Counted from the stretch's first letter, positions 31,751 to 42,701 are shown. The stretch: DNA of 64,000 nt from Acanthosepion esculentum (GCA_964036315.1 OZ038495.1:31116847-31180846); one strand, 5' to 3'. Program-made: numbers and translations. The notes: generated by a model not told the origin, from the sequence alone.

Positions 31751-32035
31751 GAATCAACTTTCGTAAATAATTATATAGGCCACATTACAAATTGTTTAAC
31801 ACGCAGATTAACTCTACACCTTTCTGACAATAGATCAATTAGATTTCATTTAAATATTAATGGATACCTACCGGACACTATTCGGTACATACTTGTCGAC
31901 AACACAAATATAATAGCATCATCCACATGCCAAAAATGTCTAAAAATAATGGAAGCCTTATTAATAAAAACAAACAAACCAACACTTAATAATATTAAAT
32001 TTGAACATGGACATAATATCTTGACCGTGTTTTGA
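31751..32035 (+). pseudogene. PLE-2-type GIY-YIG endonuclease fragment
   Basis: A 94-codon open reading frame with no internal stop: VNNYIGHITNCLTRRLTLHL, then SDNRSIRFHLNI, DNTNIIASSTCQKCLK, ending FEHGHNILTVF. YIG, RRLTLH and SDN are GIY-YIG domain landmarks of PLE proteins, and this copy keeps YIG, unlike PLE-2. The element is 5'-truncated: linker and RT are absent. No start codon is visible, so it is a fragment. The antisense frame over it (31961-32377) is a shadow. Confidence 0.85.
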
Positions 32036-32097
32036 AACAAAAAAAATGAAGCATTTTATAAAACATACATATAACAAGCTATTTCTAATTCTAACAG

Positions 32098-32300
32098 TTG
32101 AAATATAATCCTCGAAAATGGATAAATGTATAGCCGAAAGCGCTCGGATAAAAAGAACAGTCGGACAGTTTTTATGTAATTTATCATCTGAAAAGAAAAA
32201 CATTATTAGATTGCACGAGAAATTATATAAAAAACTAAATAAAAGCACCTTGTCAGTCGTTTCTAATGAAATGTGCATGAAAGAAAGATTGCTGCCTAAA
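32098..32300 (+). repeat. PLE-2-type 3' terminal repeat
   Basis: Follows the endonuclease stop. It contains ATAGCCGAAAGCGCTCGGAT and ends at a CA/TA repeat. A plus-strand frame from 32118 (MDKCIAESARIKRTVGQFL ... NEMCMKERLLPKYT) matches what the PLE-2 5' repeat encodes and may be the element's N-terminal peptide. Confidence 0.8.
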
Positions 32301-32394
32301 TACACAGACACACACATATATATATGTATGTATGTGTGTGTATGTGTAACTGTCAATCCAGTTTTAAAATACCACACATCAGCAAATAAATTAT

Positions 32395-32645
32395 GCCAAA
32401 ATCATTTTTTCTTCTATGTGCCGTTTCCCTTCCAGATGTGGGCCATCTTGACTTCTTTCCTCAATTACCTATCCTTTGTAGCGCTTAATGAATTTTGTCG
32501 TTTTGCTATCTTTCCGAAACCCTGTTCTGATAACTACTTACACAAACATGTTAGGTAGACTCTGAGCTGTTTTCTATTGTGCTTCTTGACTTAAATATTT
32601 CCTGTGAGTGTCAAGTTTTCTTAACCACCTTTCCTCGTAATTTAC
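32395..32645 (-). pseudogene. LINE C-terminal fragment, copy 3
   Basis: Minus-strand text with ...RLRKLDTHRKYLS-like and QNRVSERxQNDKIH...ALQRI-like pieces parallels 51605-51905 and 2215-2700 (shared DNA such as TATCCTTTGTAGCGCTTAAT on plus). Short and decayed, with no complete domain. Confidence 0.55.
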
Positions 32646-32935
32646 TCTAAAAATTACAACTGTAATATTATTGTAATATTTCTTCACAAATTTCGGTATT
32701 ATTAGCTGAAATTATCATATTTAAATTTTGTTATAAATATAATCACAGTCTAAAAATTCTACAAATTCTCTATTTTGTTATAAATAAAATCAGTTTCAAA
32801 ATTATAACATTCATTATTTAATATTACTTTATTGCGAAAAAGTGGACTTATTTAACATCACTCGGTATATATTCGTTTTTATTTTATTTCCTTTGTGCGT
32901 GTAAATCATATAACACGTAGTGAAACACTAAGAGT

Positions 32936-33086
32936 AATCCAATTAATTAGTCTGTACTATTAATTCCTGAAGGACTTTATTGCTTCCACAGGATAATATT
33001 TAACTTATCATTCTGTTCCTATAAGAATCGAAGAACACAATGTTCTGTTGCTCTGATCTCAAAACTGAATTTGAATGGTTTTTGTC
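32936..33086. repeat. 150-bp direct repeat, left copy
   Basis: TAATCCAATTAATTAG, TGTACTATTAATTCCTGAAG and CTCAAAACTGAATTTGAAT recur in the same order at 33366-33525. The copies flank a 280-bp unit. Confidence 0.9.
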
Positions 33087-33365
33087 AGGTGTTTAATGCG
33101 GAATGTTCTCGAAAATGGCGTCTGTTAGCAATGGATGTTGTAAAACGTGCAGAAAGAAAGAAAGCAAGTAGAAATGGAGAAAGAATGAGTGAGAAGTATA
33201 AAAGAAAAACATGAAAATGTAATTAAAAGCTAGAAAACTGGAGAGCATTTAAGGAAAAGAGAATAAAGTTGAGAATTATTACAGAATTTCTTTTTGGAAA
33301 AAAGAAATGAACGAGTGAAGAGGGAAAAGGAAGATCAAAGAACGAAAACAGAATGGAAATGAAAG
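33087..33365 (+). repeat. 280-bp unit, copy 1 (flanked by direct repeats)
   Basis: Begins CAGGTGTTTAATGCGG and ends GAATG.AAATGAAAGA. A second copy at 53567-53852 has the same ends but no flanking direct repeats. Purine-rich, with no coding capacity recognised. Confidence 0.85.
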
Positions 33366-33525
33366 AGTAATCCAATTGATTAGACTGTACTATTAATTCC
33401 TGAAGGACGTTGTTGTTTATACAGGATAATATTTAATTTATCATTCTGTTCCTATAGAAATCGAAGAACACAAAAGACAGGTTCTGTTGCTCTGACCTCA
33501 AAACTGAATTTGAATCGTTTTTGTT
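33366..33525. repeat. 150-bp direct repeat, right copy
   Basis: Partner of 32936-33086, diverged by scattered substitutions and a small insertion (AAAGACAGG). Confidence 0.9.
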
Positions 33526-34105
33526 GCTATGTAAACTGAAATCTAAGAATGTGTATGTATTTTGATGGAAAATTAATCGCTAAATGATCACTTAAAGAAA
33601 GATGACAAATGATGTCACAGAGGTAAAAAAAAAAAATGTATTTATTTTCCCTTTTTGAAAGCAATACCCTTGCCTGCTCCTTTCATTTCAGGTACAAAAT
33701 ATGGAATAATTCTTATATTCTTTATAAATCACGTCGATTTATGCTAAGCAAATGCTCTTCCTACACACTAATCCATTAAGGATTCTATTTCAAAGGACTC
33801 TCTGTATCTTGTTTAACATAAAATAAATAAGCTTTTCAGGAAACGTATGTGATTATGACCTCTGTTCTCGAAAACAAAAACAAACAAAAAACGATAAAGA
33901 GCGAAGATGTCTGATCATCGCTACCGATAGAAAATATGCTAAAATATGCTGAATTACATAGAAACAAGGAATTATAAATGTAATTTAAGAAAGTATTTGA
34001 AAATGTGAAATAATAAATGACAACAAGCCTGTAATATAATCTGAAATGAGAGATATCTGATGAATTCCTGCTGAAGAAAGATAAAAACTAAAACGCAAAT
34101 AATTA
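33526..34105. other. Non-coding stretch, no gene seen
   Basis: AT-rich sequence, nothing recognised. Confidence 0.5.
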
Positions 34106-34109
34106 CATA

Positions 34110-34669
34110 CAGGGTATCCCAAAGAATTTGCCATCATTTTAAAAGCAATTCTCTTGAAAACTCCTAAGTCTAGCTCAAAGAAATTGAATAGTTTAGGTGT
34201 TGAACATTATAACTTTATTATGGGATCGATTTTATAAGTGTTCAATATGTGCACCGCCTGTGACACGGCACACATCAAGTCGGTAGTTAAGCTCTTGCCA
34301 AACACGCTGTAGCATGTCTCCTGTAACATTATCCAAAGCGGAAGTGATTCTCTGCTTGAGTTCATCAATGCGAGCAGGAAGAGTGGGGGACATAAATCTG
34401 TCCCTTTACATATCCCCATAAAAAGAAATCACACGGGGACAAGGCAGTTGACCGCGGTGGGCATTTCATCAGAAAACTGTCATCATTTCCATCACGCCCA
34501 ATCCATCTCTGTGGCAGATTCTCATTAAGATATGCACGTACTGTCCTCTTCCATGAAATATAAAATCTTGATATGGTTCTATACATTCTGTGAAAATTCG
34601 AGTTTATTTCAACAATAATTGCCAAAGTTGTCGACATGAGAAATAATGTCATTTTTGGGGGACACCCTG
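34110..34669 (-). mobile_element. Internally deleted mariner-like element with transposase remnant
   Basis: Ends CAGGGTATCCCAAA and, inverted, CAGGGTGTCCCCCAAA with TA at both borders. Two minus-strand frames remain: 34365-34679 has AYLNENLPQRWIGRDG, then CPPRSTALSPCDFFLWGYVK, and 34207-34419 has a TDLMCAVSQAVHI tail. The CPPRS..L(S/T)PCDFFLWGYVK block is around the last catalytic acidic residue of a mariner-superfamily transposase lineage. The N-terminal two thirds are missing. 560 bp against a usual 1.2-1.3 kb. Confidence 0.85.
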
Positions 34670-34679
34670 TATATTGCAA

Positions 34680-36130
34680 ATTTACCTTTGCCTTTTAGGC
34701 CAACATTCAAATTTCGATGTATCCACCTACGCCGATCAATTTATATTCATCTATCATAACAATTAAGTTAATAAAACGACGCTTTCTAGAAATCAACACG
34801 CTCTACTGTCCTTCGGAAATGCAATCTAGTATTGTGTTAAGATCAATACATGTTAATATCTCTCAGATTTAAGGATCAATTGAAGACATCACTGACACAG
34901 GCTAACATCGACCTGGGAAACCATTCCTGCAAATGGGACTTCCTGGTGTACGTACAATGCGGGGTTTGGAACCAAGCGTTTCGCGTCCAACAGTTAACAT
35001 GAAAAGGATCTACGACGTGGTGTCAGTAAGGCCCGATTCACCCAACTGCCACCACCACCCACATTCGTCTGTGATTCTTCAGGAGTAGGCTGGGCTTTCA
35101 CAGCCAACTCTGCCACCGACACCAGAGGGGATAAAGGGAATAAGGAGTGAGAATAATGAACCAATTCTATAGGCATATATATATATATATATGTGTGTGT
35201 GTTTGTGTACATAAATGTGCATATTTGTGTACGACTATCTCTAATTACTGCCATCAAATAAAGGATGAACAATCTCCGTACGGATGAGGAAATCACATAG
35301 AGAATGGTGAAAAAGGTTCTACAGAAAGATACCAAATATTCTTTGGACGAAGCGAGTAAAAACAAGGAAATCTTAAAGTAAATGGTCATAGAATGAACAC
35401 TTATATTTAGAAACAGAAAAAAATGAGCTGAAATACCTTGGATAGATAATGAATCGGATGCCTTTTCAAACGTAACCCTCACGCGGAATAATAGAGACAA
35501 TAGAGAATAGGGAGAGCAGTAAATTGTGTAAATGAATAGTACAGCAGGGGATCGAGAAAGAAAATACTGTTAAGAGGTATATGATATAGGAAGTTGTGGA
35601 GAGTTATGATCGCCTATGAATGAAGGGATGTAGCAAATAGAAGAAGCAGAACAACAACGGTTTAGATTCATATTTTGTGAAGTGGCAGTAAAAGCAACTC
35701 TATATAATGGCCAATGTGAAAGGTGCAATCTTTGCCTCTAGAAAAACCTATAAAATATGGGCAGGCCGAATGTATTAAACAAAAGCAGCGAATTAATCGC
35801 TATCTCTAATCATAAAACCAAATATCTATTGATAGATAAGAGCAACCGTAAGACGCTATCGGCCCCGAATAAACCACTCCTGCGAAATAATCGAATGAAA
35901 AATTGCAATGTCTCGGTGCCCAGATAATAAATATAAAGCAAAATTTCAAAATTTTCACGACGATCCTATGGACAATTTTATTTAGCGAAACTAAAAGATG
36001 CTGGAGTGTTGCATAAACGATTCACAATATATGCCTGTAGTGACTGCGCATGACAGGAAATTCTGATTTGAAAAAGCAGTAAAGGACAAGAATATACATT
36101 TTTAATACGAAATTTAGTTCCGATCTTTTT
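34680..36130. other. Non-coding stretch, no gene seen
   Basis: A 168-codon minus frame (34994-35500) crosses a microsatellite and shows no domain. I do not call it. Confidence 0.5.
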
Positions 36131-36137
36131 ACATTAA

Positions 36138-36620
36138 GAGCCGTAATTCCCCATGTATAATACGCCTTAAAACATAATACGCACCACTGCTATTGTGCTG
36201 AAATTGTAGGTAAATGTTTCTACTCATGAATAATATGCACCCCTTGCTTGGTAATCAAAGGCTATAAATTGTACCTATCCAATTTCATTACGGCCAGCGT
36301 TACATACGCTTATTAAACAAAAATGGTCTTAAACATAAAACAATAAAATTCTAATATAGTTTTATGATAATTCTTATTTTATTTTACATTTATAAGTATT
36401 GTTAGGTACATATGATTGTATTTGACATCCTTATGGGGTCGCAACTGCCAAATGTTACTGTGAAATTGTCGTATGTTTGTGGTGAGTAGTCATTTCGCAA
36501 GTGAAATCGAACTATGAAACAGCAATTTTTTTAAGATTATTTTGTAACTGTGTATAATACGCTTCCCTATTTTTTAAAATTATTTTTTAGAAAAATGCGT
36601 ATTATACAGAGGGAATTACG

Positions 36621-36624
<4 letters not shown>
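36138..36624. mobile_element. TIR MITE, family unresolved
   Basis: The left end CCGTAATTCCCCATGTATAA (then TACGCC) is mirrored by the right end, which reads on the minus strand CACCGTAATTCCCTCTGTAT (then AATACGC). TIRs are about 26 bp, with further TATAATACGC-like subrepeats inside (36169, 36552). No coding capacity. The right end abuts (TA)n. Confidence 0.75.

Positions 36625-36660
<36 letters not shown>
36620..36660. repeat. (TA)n microsatellite
   Basis: Pure TA tract between the MITE and a hammerhead-like motif. Confidence 0.95.
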
Positions 36661-36663
<3 letters not shown>

Positions 36664-36714
36664 GTAAAATGTTTGTCAATTATCCGATTGATGATACCTT
36701 CAACAACACGACTT

Positions 36715-36756
36715 CAGAGTTTCGTAGACGAACCTGTCCGCCTACTCGTCAGAAGG
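36715..36756 (-). ncRNA. Hammerhead ribozyme-like motif, long stem II
   Basis: Minus strand CTGACGA, then a 7-bp hairpin GTAGGCG/CGTCTAC with loop GACAGGTT, then GAAAC (core 36720-36752). All core boxes fit CUGANGA...GAAA. I could not find a convincing stem I, so this may be a relic. Confidence 0.55.
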
Positions 36757-36759
36757 AGG

Positions 36760-38680
36760 GTTATCAGAAATTGACTGCTTCTCTATCTCAATTTTTCTCT
36801 TTTATATGGACTTATCGGTGCAAGTCTTTTCATAGTTTGTGTGTTTTGTTTGTGTTCGCGCCCCGCTGAGGCAAAATAGAAAAGGTTTTCAATAACAATA
36901 CTTTTATCCGTTTCCCTTTCTACGCAGTTGTTTTCTTTATACACACCCGCGCATGCACACACGCACGCACACACACATACCCACGCATATATATATATAT
37001 ATATATATATTGAATCAAAGCGGAAAAAGCTTTTTAATAACAGCCCGTATACTCTTCATCTGTTGGCGTCTTTCGGTCGGAATCAAAGAACCAAACTTTA
37101 TTTTACTGCCTGTTGGTTTTGAGATTATCTAATTCAGCGTTGATCTCTGTTAGCCTCTCCATTAGCACTGCATTCTACTGGCCTTGCTAGTTCTTATGAT
37201 TACTGTTTTTTTTGCAATGTCGCGGTGCGTAGCACGACGCTTTCAAGGAGTCGGCCCGACTCGTCTAGTATCAGGTCGGGGTTGCTGTTGGAGCCGATAT
37301 AATGCGAAACCCGAAATCGGCGATGAGAAAAGTGCACCACTGAAGACCACCCATGATGCATCGAAAATGTATGATTTAACTAAGTATTAGCAGACCTTTA
37401 AGGCCTAATTTCCTCTTGACAGTATAGTGTAAACTTCGCCATTATCCATACCCCTTACGTTGACATATTGCAAAGTCCAGTTTCAGTTGTGTACGTTTTT
37501 TTTTTCTGTGACATAAAGTAGGATTCTAATTCGCTCCTCTGATATTCTCTGTAACGTTTAAAATTTAAGAAAATTAGTCAGGTTTCTAGACTGATTTTTT
37601 TTTAAAGAAAAAGAAAATGAGAATATTTAAAGGTTTACATATTAACTGCAATTAAACTTGCCCATAGTAATTTTCCAATTACTAAAATTCCGTTAAAATA
37701 CGAAACTCATTATGATGACACAGCACTTTATTATTGGACAGTATTTATTAAAAGGTGAATGGAAAACTTTCCAAATGGTAAAAATTATAATCCGGATTAA
37801 TTATGAAATCATTCAAGCTTTAATTTATCAACCAGCACGGGAATTATCTAGCTGCTTATTATAAATGCGTATTAGCCCAATCTACATAATTCGTTATCAG
37901 TTGCTTTTTAAAAAAATAACACACTTATCCCAGCGTCATTTAATTTGGCCCATACCAAAAAATAAACAAATTAAAAAAAAAAATCCTTGAATGTCATCTT
38001 TATCGATTGTCATCATTTTCTTGCTGTATTCTTCTTAATCTCATCCATTTTCTAAAATGTCTTCCATTTCAACGGCGATTTTAGCGTTGGAATAACAGGT
38101 TGTCACATAGATTTTTATTCCGGCTTGAGTGATGCAAATAAACAACCGTGGATGATCTAACAAATGGCTGAAGAGTTTCACGTCACTCTTGGAATCACTA
38201 GACCCACATTCTCTCTATCTTCCATTGATTGCATGAATTTAGATTTTTTGCAATATACAGCCTATTGAAATACTCCAAGATTGTTTTCATGGATTCCCAG
38301 TCAAAGTTAACTCGTCAGTGTCCAAAATCTACCTGAACTGCACTCCGAGTATCTTCGTCATTAGAGTAGTTAAGCACTATCAACCTTCATATATATTCGA
38401 TGTGAATGTGTCTATCATGTATCAATAAATTTCATTAAAAAATAAATGCGGACTAAACCACAAACCACAACATTGGACCATTTCTTGCACACACAACAGG
38501 GTTTAACTCATTTGTACAAACATTTCTTCAATATTATGCTAAAGTTACTAAAGATATTTAAATCGATTGATTTTTTTAACGGTTTATCAATCTTTTCCAG
38601 GTTGTATTTAATGTAAAAATATTTTACATTGTAATGAATTTTGGCGGTAATAATGATTTACTAATACAAGACTAATTAAT
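36760..38680. other. Non-coding stretch, no gene seen
   Basis: Holds a CA/TA microsatellite at 36957-37012 and a GC-richer 37200-37370 with a 68-codon frame of unknown nature. No recognised gene. Confidence 0.5.
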
Positions 38681-38689
38681 TAATCCATT

Positions 38690-38860
38690 AACTGGAGAGG
38701 AGAAGAGGTGGATTGATACCTTTTCCAAATGGAATTTGCTCGCAAGTGACTATAACGAACACAAATTGAATTGAAAATCTGTATGCCGTGTACTAAGACC
38801 GAGCCCTAATCTATCCTTCAAGCGGTCATCAATCTAGGTCGTGTCCAGTAAGGTTTGAAT
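38690..38860 (-). repeat. Decayed 5S-derived repeat, copy 2
   Basis: Matches the body beside the antisense 5S at 17.86-18.02 kb (AACGAACACAAATTGAATTG and upstream AATAATGATTTACTAATACA). It continues into CTTCAAGCGGTCATCAATCT, which aligns with the antisense 5S segment CCCAAGCGGCCACCCATCT. More degraded than the first copy. Confidence 0.5.
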
Positions 38861-39004
38861 GTGAAAAATGCATTTTTAGACAGAATTAATTTGCATGAGC
38901 AGACAGATAGACATATACACTCACTACCTCTCACAAAAACACACACACACGCATATATAAATAAATATACATATTATTCCTCATATCTCATTCCGGTAAC
39001 GCGC

Positions 39005-39040
39005 CTCAGAGTTTCATGCAAAACGCAATCTTCAGGTGAT
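39005..39040 (-). ncRNA. Hammerhead-like motif
   Basis: Minus strand CTGAAGA, TTGC-GTTTT-GCAT, GAAAC (39012-39035). Same family as the motifs at 39374-39397 and 41726-41749. Confidence 0.5.
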
Positions 39041-39086
39041 GCCCGTTACGTGATTTAAATTCATTTACCCTAGCACGACATGGTCG

Positions 39087-39090
<4 letters not shown>

Positions 39091-39132
<42 letters not shown>

Positions 39133-39222
39133 AGTTGTTATATCAACATGGTCGATATAATATATATATATATAGTGCAGTGGTTATTATTATATTATAT
39201 CGACCATGTCGATATAATATTT

Positions 39223-39256
<34 letters not shown>
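39091..39256. repeat. (TA)n tracts with inverted ACATGGTCGATATAATAT
   Basis: TA runs at 39091-39128 and 39227-39256. Between them ACATGGTCGATATAATAT (39149) faces its reverse complement (39191-39209). Confidence 0.85.
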
Positions 39257-39258
<2 letters not shown>

Positions 39259-39410
39259 GTAAAAGAAATATAGTTGTAAGTTGTGCTATATTTATGGGAT
39301 AAAGTGCTCAATATCAGAGATAGGGCGTATGTAAATATAGATATTGAAGTCAACACTCAGAGGAGACAGGCTATTTCATGCTAGGCGCAATCGTTAGGCC
39401 GTTCACTTCA

Positions 39411-39412
<2 letters not shown>
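39257..39412. mobile_element. (TA)n-flanked cassette: GAGCAC box plus hammerhead-like module, copy A
   Basis: Left part GTGCTATATTTATGGGATAA then AGTGCTCAATATCAGAGATA is shared in the same orientation with 41593-41650. The right part TGAAGTCAACACTCAGAGG then GACAGGCTATTTCATGC is shared with 41733-41785 in inverted orientation. The hammerhead-like core on the minus strand is CTAACGA, TGC-GCCTA-GCA, GAAAT (39374-39397), one core base changed. Both borders are (TA)n. Confidence 0.65.

Positions 39413-39452
<40 letters not shown>
39412..39452. repeat. (TA)n microsatellite
   Basis: TA tract at the right border of cassette A. Confidence 0.95.
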
Positions 39453-39459
39453 AGTACAG

Positions 39460-40555
39460 TGTTTGTGCCTGTGTGTATCCAACCAACTCCTCCGCTCCAA
39501 CTGGTCCGATTTCAATGATTTACAGCTCATTCAAAAGCCCTAGAAAGTTAGGCGCGCGGAACGTTTTTCGTTGTGTTCAGATTTGCAAGATTATGCGAGG
39601 TCAAAATATATATTAATATATTATACTAGCCTTTATTGTTACTTTTATGGTTGAAAGGGAAGAACAGTTGTTTTTCTTTTGTATCCAACATTGCAGTGCA
39701 CGTTTTATATTAAACTAGCTTAAAATCTGCCCTATCGGGTAACGTTTAAACTAGCTCCTGTGGAGGACTCTTCGTTTGGCCATAAGTAGGTAGGGAGGAG
39801 CAGACGCGATAGGCTTCAATAAACTACAGAAGAAATGAAAATTGATCGCTGCGTTTAAGTATTGAATTAATGTTAACTTTTAAAAGTTCAACAATAATTC
39901 TTCTACTGCCACTTAATTTGAAGACGATGTGATGTACGTAGATCCTTTTTTTCCGCACAATTATTTTTATTTCATGGGTGACAGAACAGGGAACATTTTG
40001 TAAGACAAAATTAATATAGTTTAAAATCGGAAAATAGAAATTGAAGTTTATTATGCATTCAACATTTGAAGAGTTACAGAAAAATAATAGCTAATTAAAT
40101 AAACCTATATTATGGAATTTATATCAATAAATGTGAAATTGGAGCTCAATTATGCAACGAATTTTGTGTTTAAAAAGTTCAACGCTACCTTATAGCAACT
40201 TATACGCTAAAAGCTCTGTATTACATATTACCTGATTCTATGTGATATCACTCTTCATGCTTAATTAATTCGCATATTAATTTTTAAAAAAGTATAGTGT
40301 TCTTTTATTCGAGGATTGTTTTGATTTTTATCTCAAAAATAGTACTTTGCAGGAATATTTTCTTACATAGTGCAGAAAAGTGTTTGAAATTTGCATTTTA
40401 CTTGGCCCTCAACAACATGGCATCTATCAGTAAATAGTTCCTTAACTACGACAAACCAATTTATGAATGAAATGTTAATTTAAAAATGTGTTTTAAATAT
40501 TTCAAGTCGTGAATATATCTTACTTTGCTAAGCAATGAGCAAGCTGGCAAAGCCT
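39460..40555. other. Non-coding stretch, no gene seen
   Basis: Nothing recognised. Confidence 0.5.
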
Positions 40556-40560
40556 GCTAG

Positions 40561-40671
<111 letters not shown>

Positions 40672-40687
40672 AAAAAGCCAGGCAAAC

Positions 40688-40815
40688 CTACCTAGGTTTC
40701 AAATACGCGGATCGTCAGCGTACCCTGACGATCTGCGTAGGGGAAACCTAGGTAGTTTTACCTGACTCTTTCGGTTCGTAGTAAGATTTGGTCTACTTAG
40801 TGTATTGAGCACTTT
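40688..40815. mobile_element. Palindromic hammerhead pair with GAGCAC box
   Basis: Arms ACCTACCTAGGTTTC...GATCGTCAG and CTGACGATC...GAAACCTAGGTAGT form a hairpin of about 33 bp. Each strand carries CTGACGA ... GAAACCTAGG, a hammerhead core: plus 40725-40746, minus 40697-40718. TGTATTGAGCACTTT follows at 40801. Left border is (TA)n. Confidence 0.65.
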
Positions 40816-41018
40816 GCTGAATTATTTTTACTTTACTCGTGTCGGGGTTTTTTTCTTTGGTCTCTGAGCTTGGATTCTGGACAATTGTTTTCGCCTCAAT
40901 TACATGTTCTTAGTTCTTTCTTTTTTATTCCTTATTATTCCTTGGGTATTGGTTTGTTCATTTACAAGCCAAAACTCCTAAGTTTTACTGGATGAGTATA
41001 ATTACTTATATTTGTAAG

Positions 41019-41021
<3 letters not shown>

Positions 41022-41063
<42 letters not shown>
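41022..41063. repeat. (TA)n microsatellite
   Basis: TA tract at the 3' side of the minus-strand SINE. Confidence 0.95.
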
Positions 41064-41066
<3 letters not shown>

Positions 41067-41079
41067 GAGGGAGATACAT

Positions 41080-41535
41080 TCCGTTTAGAGATTATTTTTT
41101 ATAGATATGATATATTTAAGTAATTGATATGTTTTTAATTAAACAGTGTTAATTAAATTTATCGACCTGAATGTACGAGAAATTTCGTAGAAAATATGCA
41201 TTCTCCAACAGGAATCGAACGCGTATTCCTATACGGAAACAGTCATTTGAGATGACGTGCTATAGCATTTAGCTATTTAGAAGCATCTGGTTGGCAAAGT
41301 CCAAATTACTGTTTTTAAACATAAAATCTTCGAAGATTTTTCTCTATCAATAATATCTGCTCACGAAATGTATCTTAATGTAAACAATGACAAAATATAA
41401 CGAAATGTATTAAGTCAAGCAATTATTTATATATATTTCTTCTTTTTACGTTATTTTATAGATACAATGTATCTAAGCAAATTTTCTCTTTTTAATTAAA
41501 CAGTATTTATGACATTTACCGGCTCGAATGCTCGA

Positions 41536-41538
<3 letters not shown>
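41080..41538 (-). mobile_element. tRNA-derived SINE, family 1, copy 4
   Basis: From high to low coordinates: tail (41538-41431), leader (41430-41290), tRNA-like region (41285-41195, B box GCGTTCGATTCC), second tail (41190-41085). The tail thus flanks the tRNA unit on both sides in direct orientation. The anticodon stem can be drawn as CGTCA/TGACT. Confidence 0.75.

Positions 41539-41591
<53 letters not shown>
41539..41591. repeat. (TA)n microsatellite
   Basis: TA tract at the left border of cassette B. Confidence 0.95.
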
Positions 41592-41595
<4 letters not shown>

Positions 41596-41784
41596 TTAAG
41601 ATGTGCTATATTTATGGGATAATGTGCTCAATATCAGAGATAGAGCGTATGCACATATAATTATAAAAAGCTCCATTTTTTGGGCCTCAAAAGTGTCTTA
41701 CGATTTTTGGTCCTCGAGGGTATACCTGATGATTGCATCAAGTATGAAACAGCCTGTCGCCTCTGAGTGTTGACTTCAATGTTC

Positions 41785-41789
<5 letters not shown>
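41592..41789. mobile_element. (TA)n-flanked cassette: GAGCAC box plus hammerhead motif, copy B
   Basis: Shares GTGCTATATTTATGGGATAA and TGTGCTCAATATCAGAGATA with cassette A. The plus strand carries CTGATGA, TTGC-ATCAA-GTAT, GAAAC (41726-41749), with both conserved boxes intact, followed by AGCCTGTCGCCTCTGAGTGT. (TA)n on both sides. Confidence 0.7.
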
Positions 41790-41832
<43 letters not shown>

Positions 41833-41836
41833 AGTA
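41790..41836. repeat. (TA)n(TG)n microsatellite
   Basis: TA then TG run at the right border of cassette B. Confidence 0.95.
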
Positions 41837-41839
41837 AAC

Positions 41840-42632
41840 AAAAAAGCTATTGATTTATCTTATTGGTCTTGTCAGCAACTTTTACTTCTCCGTTATTCTC
41901 AATCTAATCTTGTCGTAATATAAATACTTTTCTCTCATCTATGGATTCTCACTTCGTACAAAATCCCTGTTTCTTGGCATACCTTTGAGGCCAAAAAATG
42001 GAGGTTTGAGTTTAGCTAGCAGCGAATAAAAATAAGTAAGACATATGTCAAACAGAAAATAAATGCCAAAGGATTTGACAGGTATCTACACTGATGTGAT
42101 ATAAGGATTCATAAAGAGTCAAGTAAAAGAGTTTTGTTATCGTATTGATCAAAGACGACCTACACTTTACAGAATCTTCTCTCGAGTGTTCCAGGTTTTT
42201 TTGTTTGTTTTTGCCATGTTTCTTTGGAATCTCATTTCATTAGTTTCGTGTCACCTACTTGATATTGTCGTTCAGGAATACACGCGCTTTTGTCGGATTT
42301 AGAGTAGTTACGCCTAAGTTCTAATGTGGTACTGAAGAAACATTGTCAGCACACCCCTACACATATAAATAGGTATCTGTAGTACGTATAATATTTTTCT
42401 GGAAAAAAAGGGGAGATAATCAGACAAAATGAAACGTTTATAAACGACGCGTTTCGCCGGCGTCTGTTGTGTTCTATTTCTTCATTCGGACTGAATTTTG
42501 TTTTGTTTTGTAGGATAAGAGTAAGAATAATTTTTGTTTGTTTGTTTTACACAAACATTATGAACAAAAATTGCTACATCACTCTCCTGTGACAAAAATG
42601 GACATTCTTTTTATCGACATTGCAGAAATATT

Positions 42633-42636
<4 letters not shown>
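41840..42636. other. Non-coding stretch, possible decayed hammerhead at 42440-42480
   Basis: The minus strand has GAATGAAGAA...GACGCCGGCGAAACGCG, which loosely fits a PLE-type hammerhead end. CCAAAAAATGGAG near 41993 is an inverted match to cassette B. No gene. Confidence 0.4.

Positions 42637-42701
<65 letters not shown>
42637..42701. repeat. (TA)n microsatellite at PLE-1 3' border
   Basis: Pure TA tract directly beyond the 3' end of PLE-1. The 5' border (45320-45376) is (TA)n as well. Confidence 0.95.

Noticed and set aside
32936..33525. LTR retrotransposon
   Set aside because: The 150-bp direct repeats lack TG...CA ends, and I see no primer binding site, polypurine tract or coding region, so it is listed only as an unexplained repeat arrangement.
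38270..38420. Another 5S-like segment near 38.3 kb
   Set aside because: Only a short TGGGAATCC-like match; the rest does not follow 5S order.
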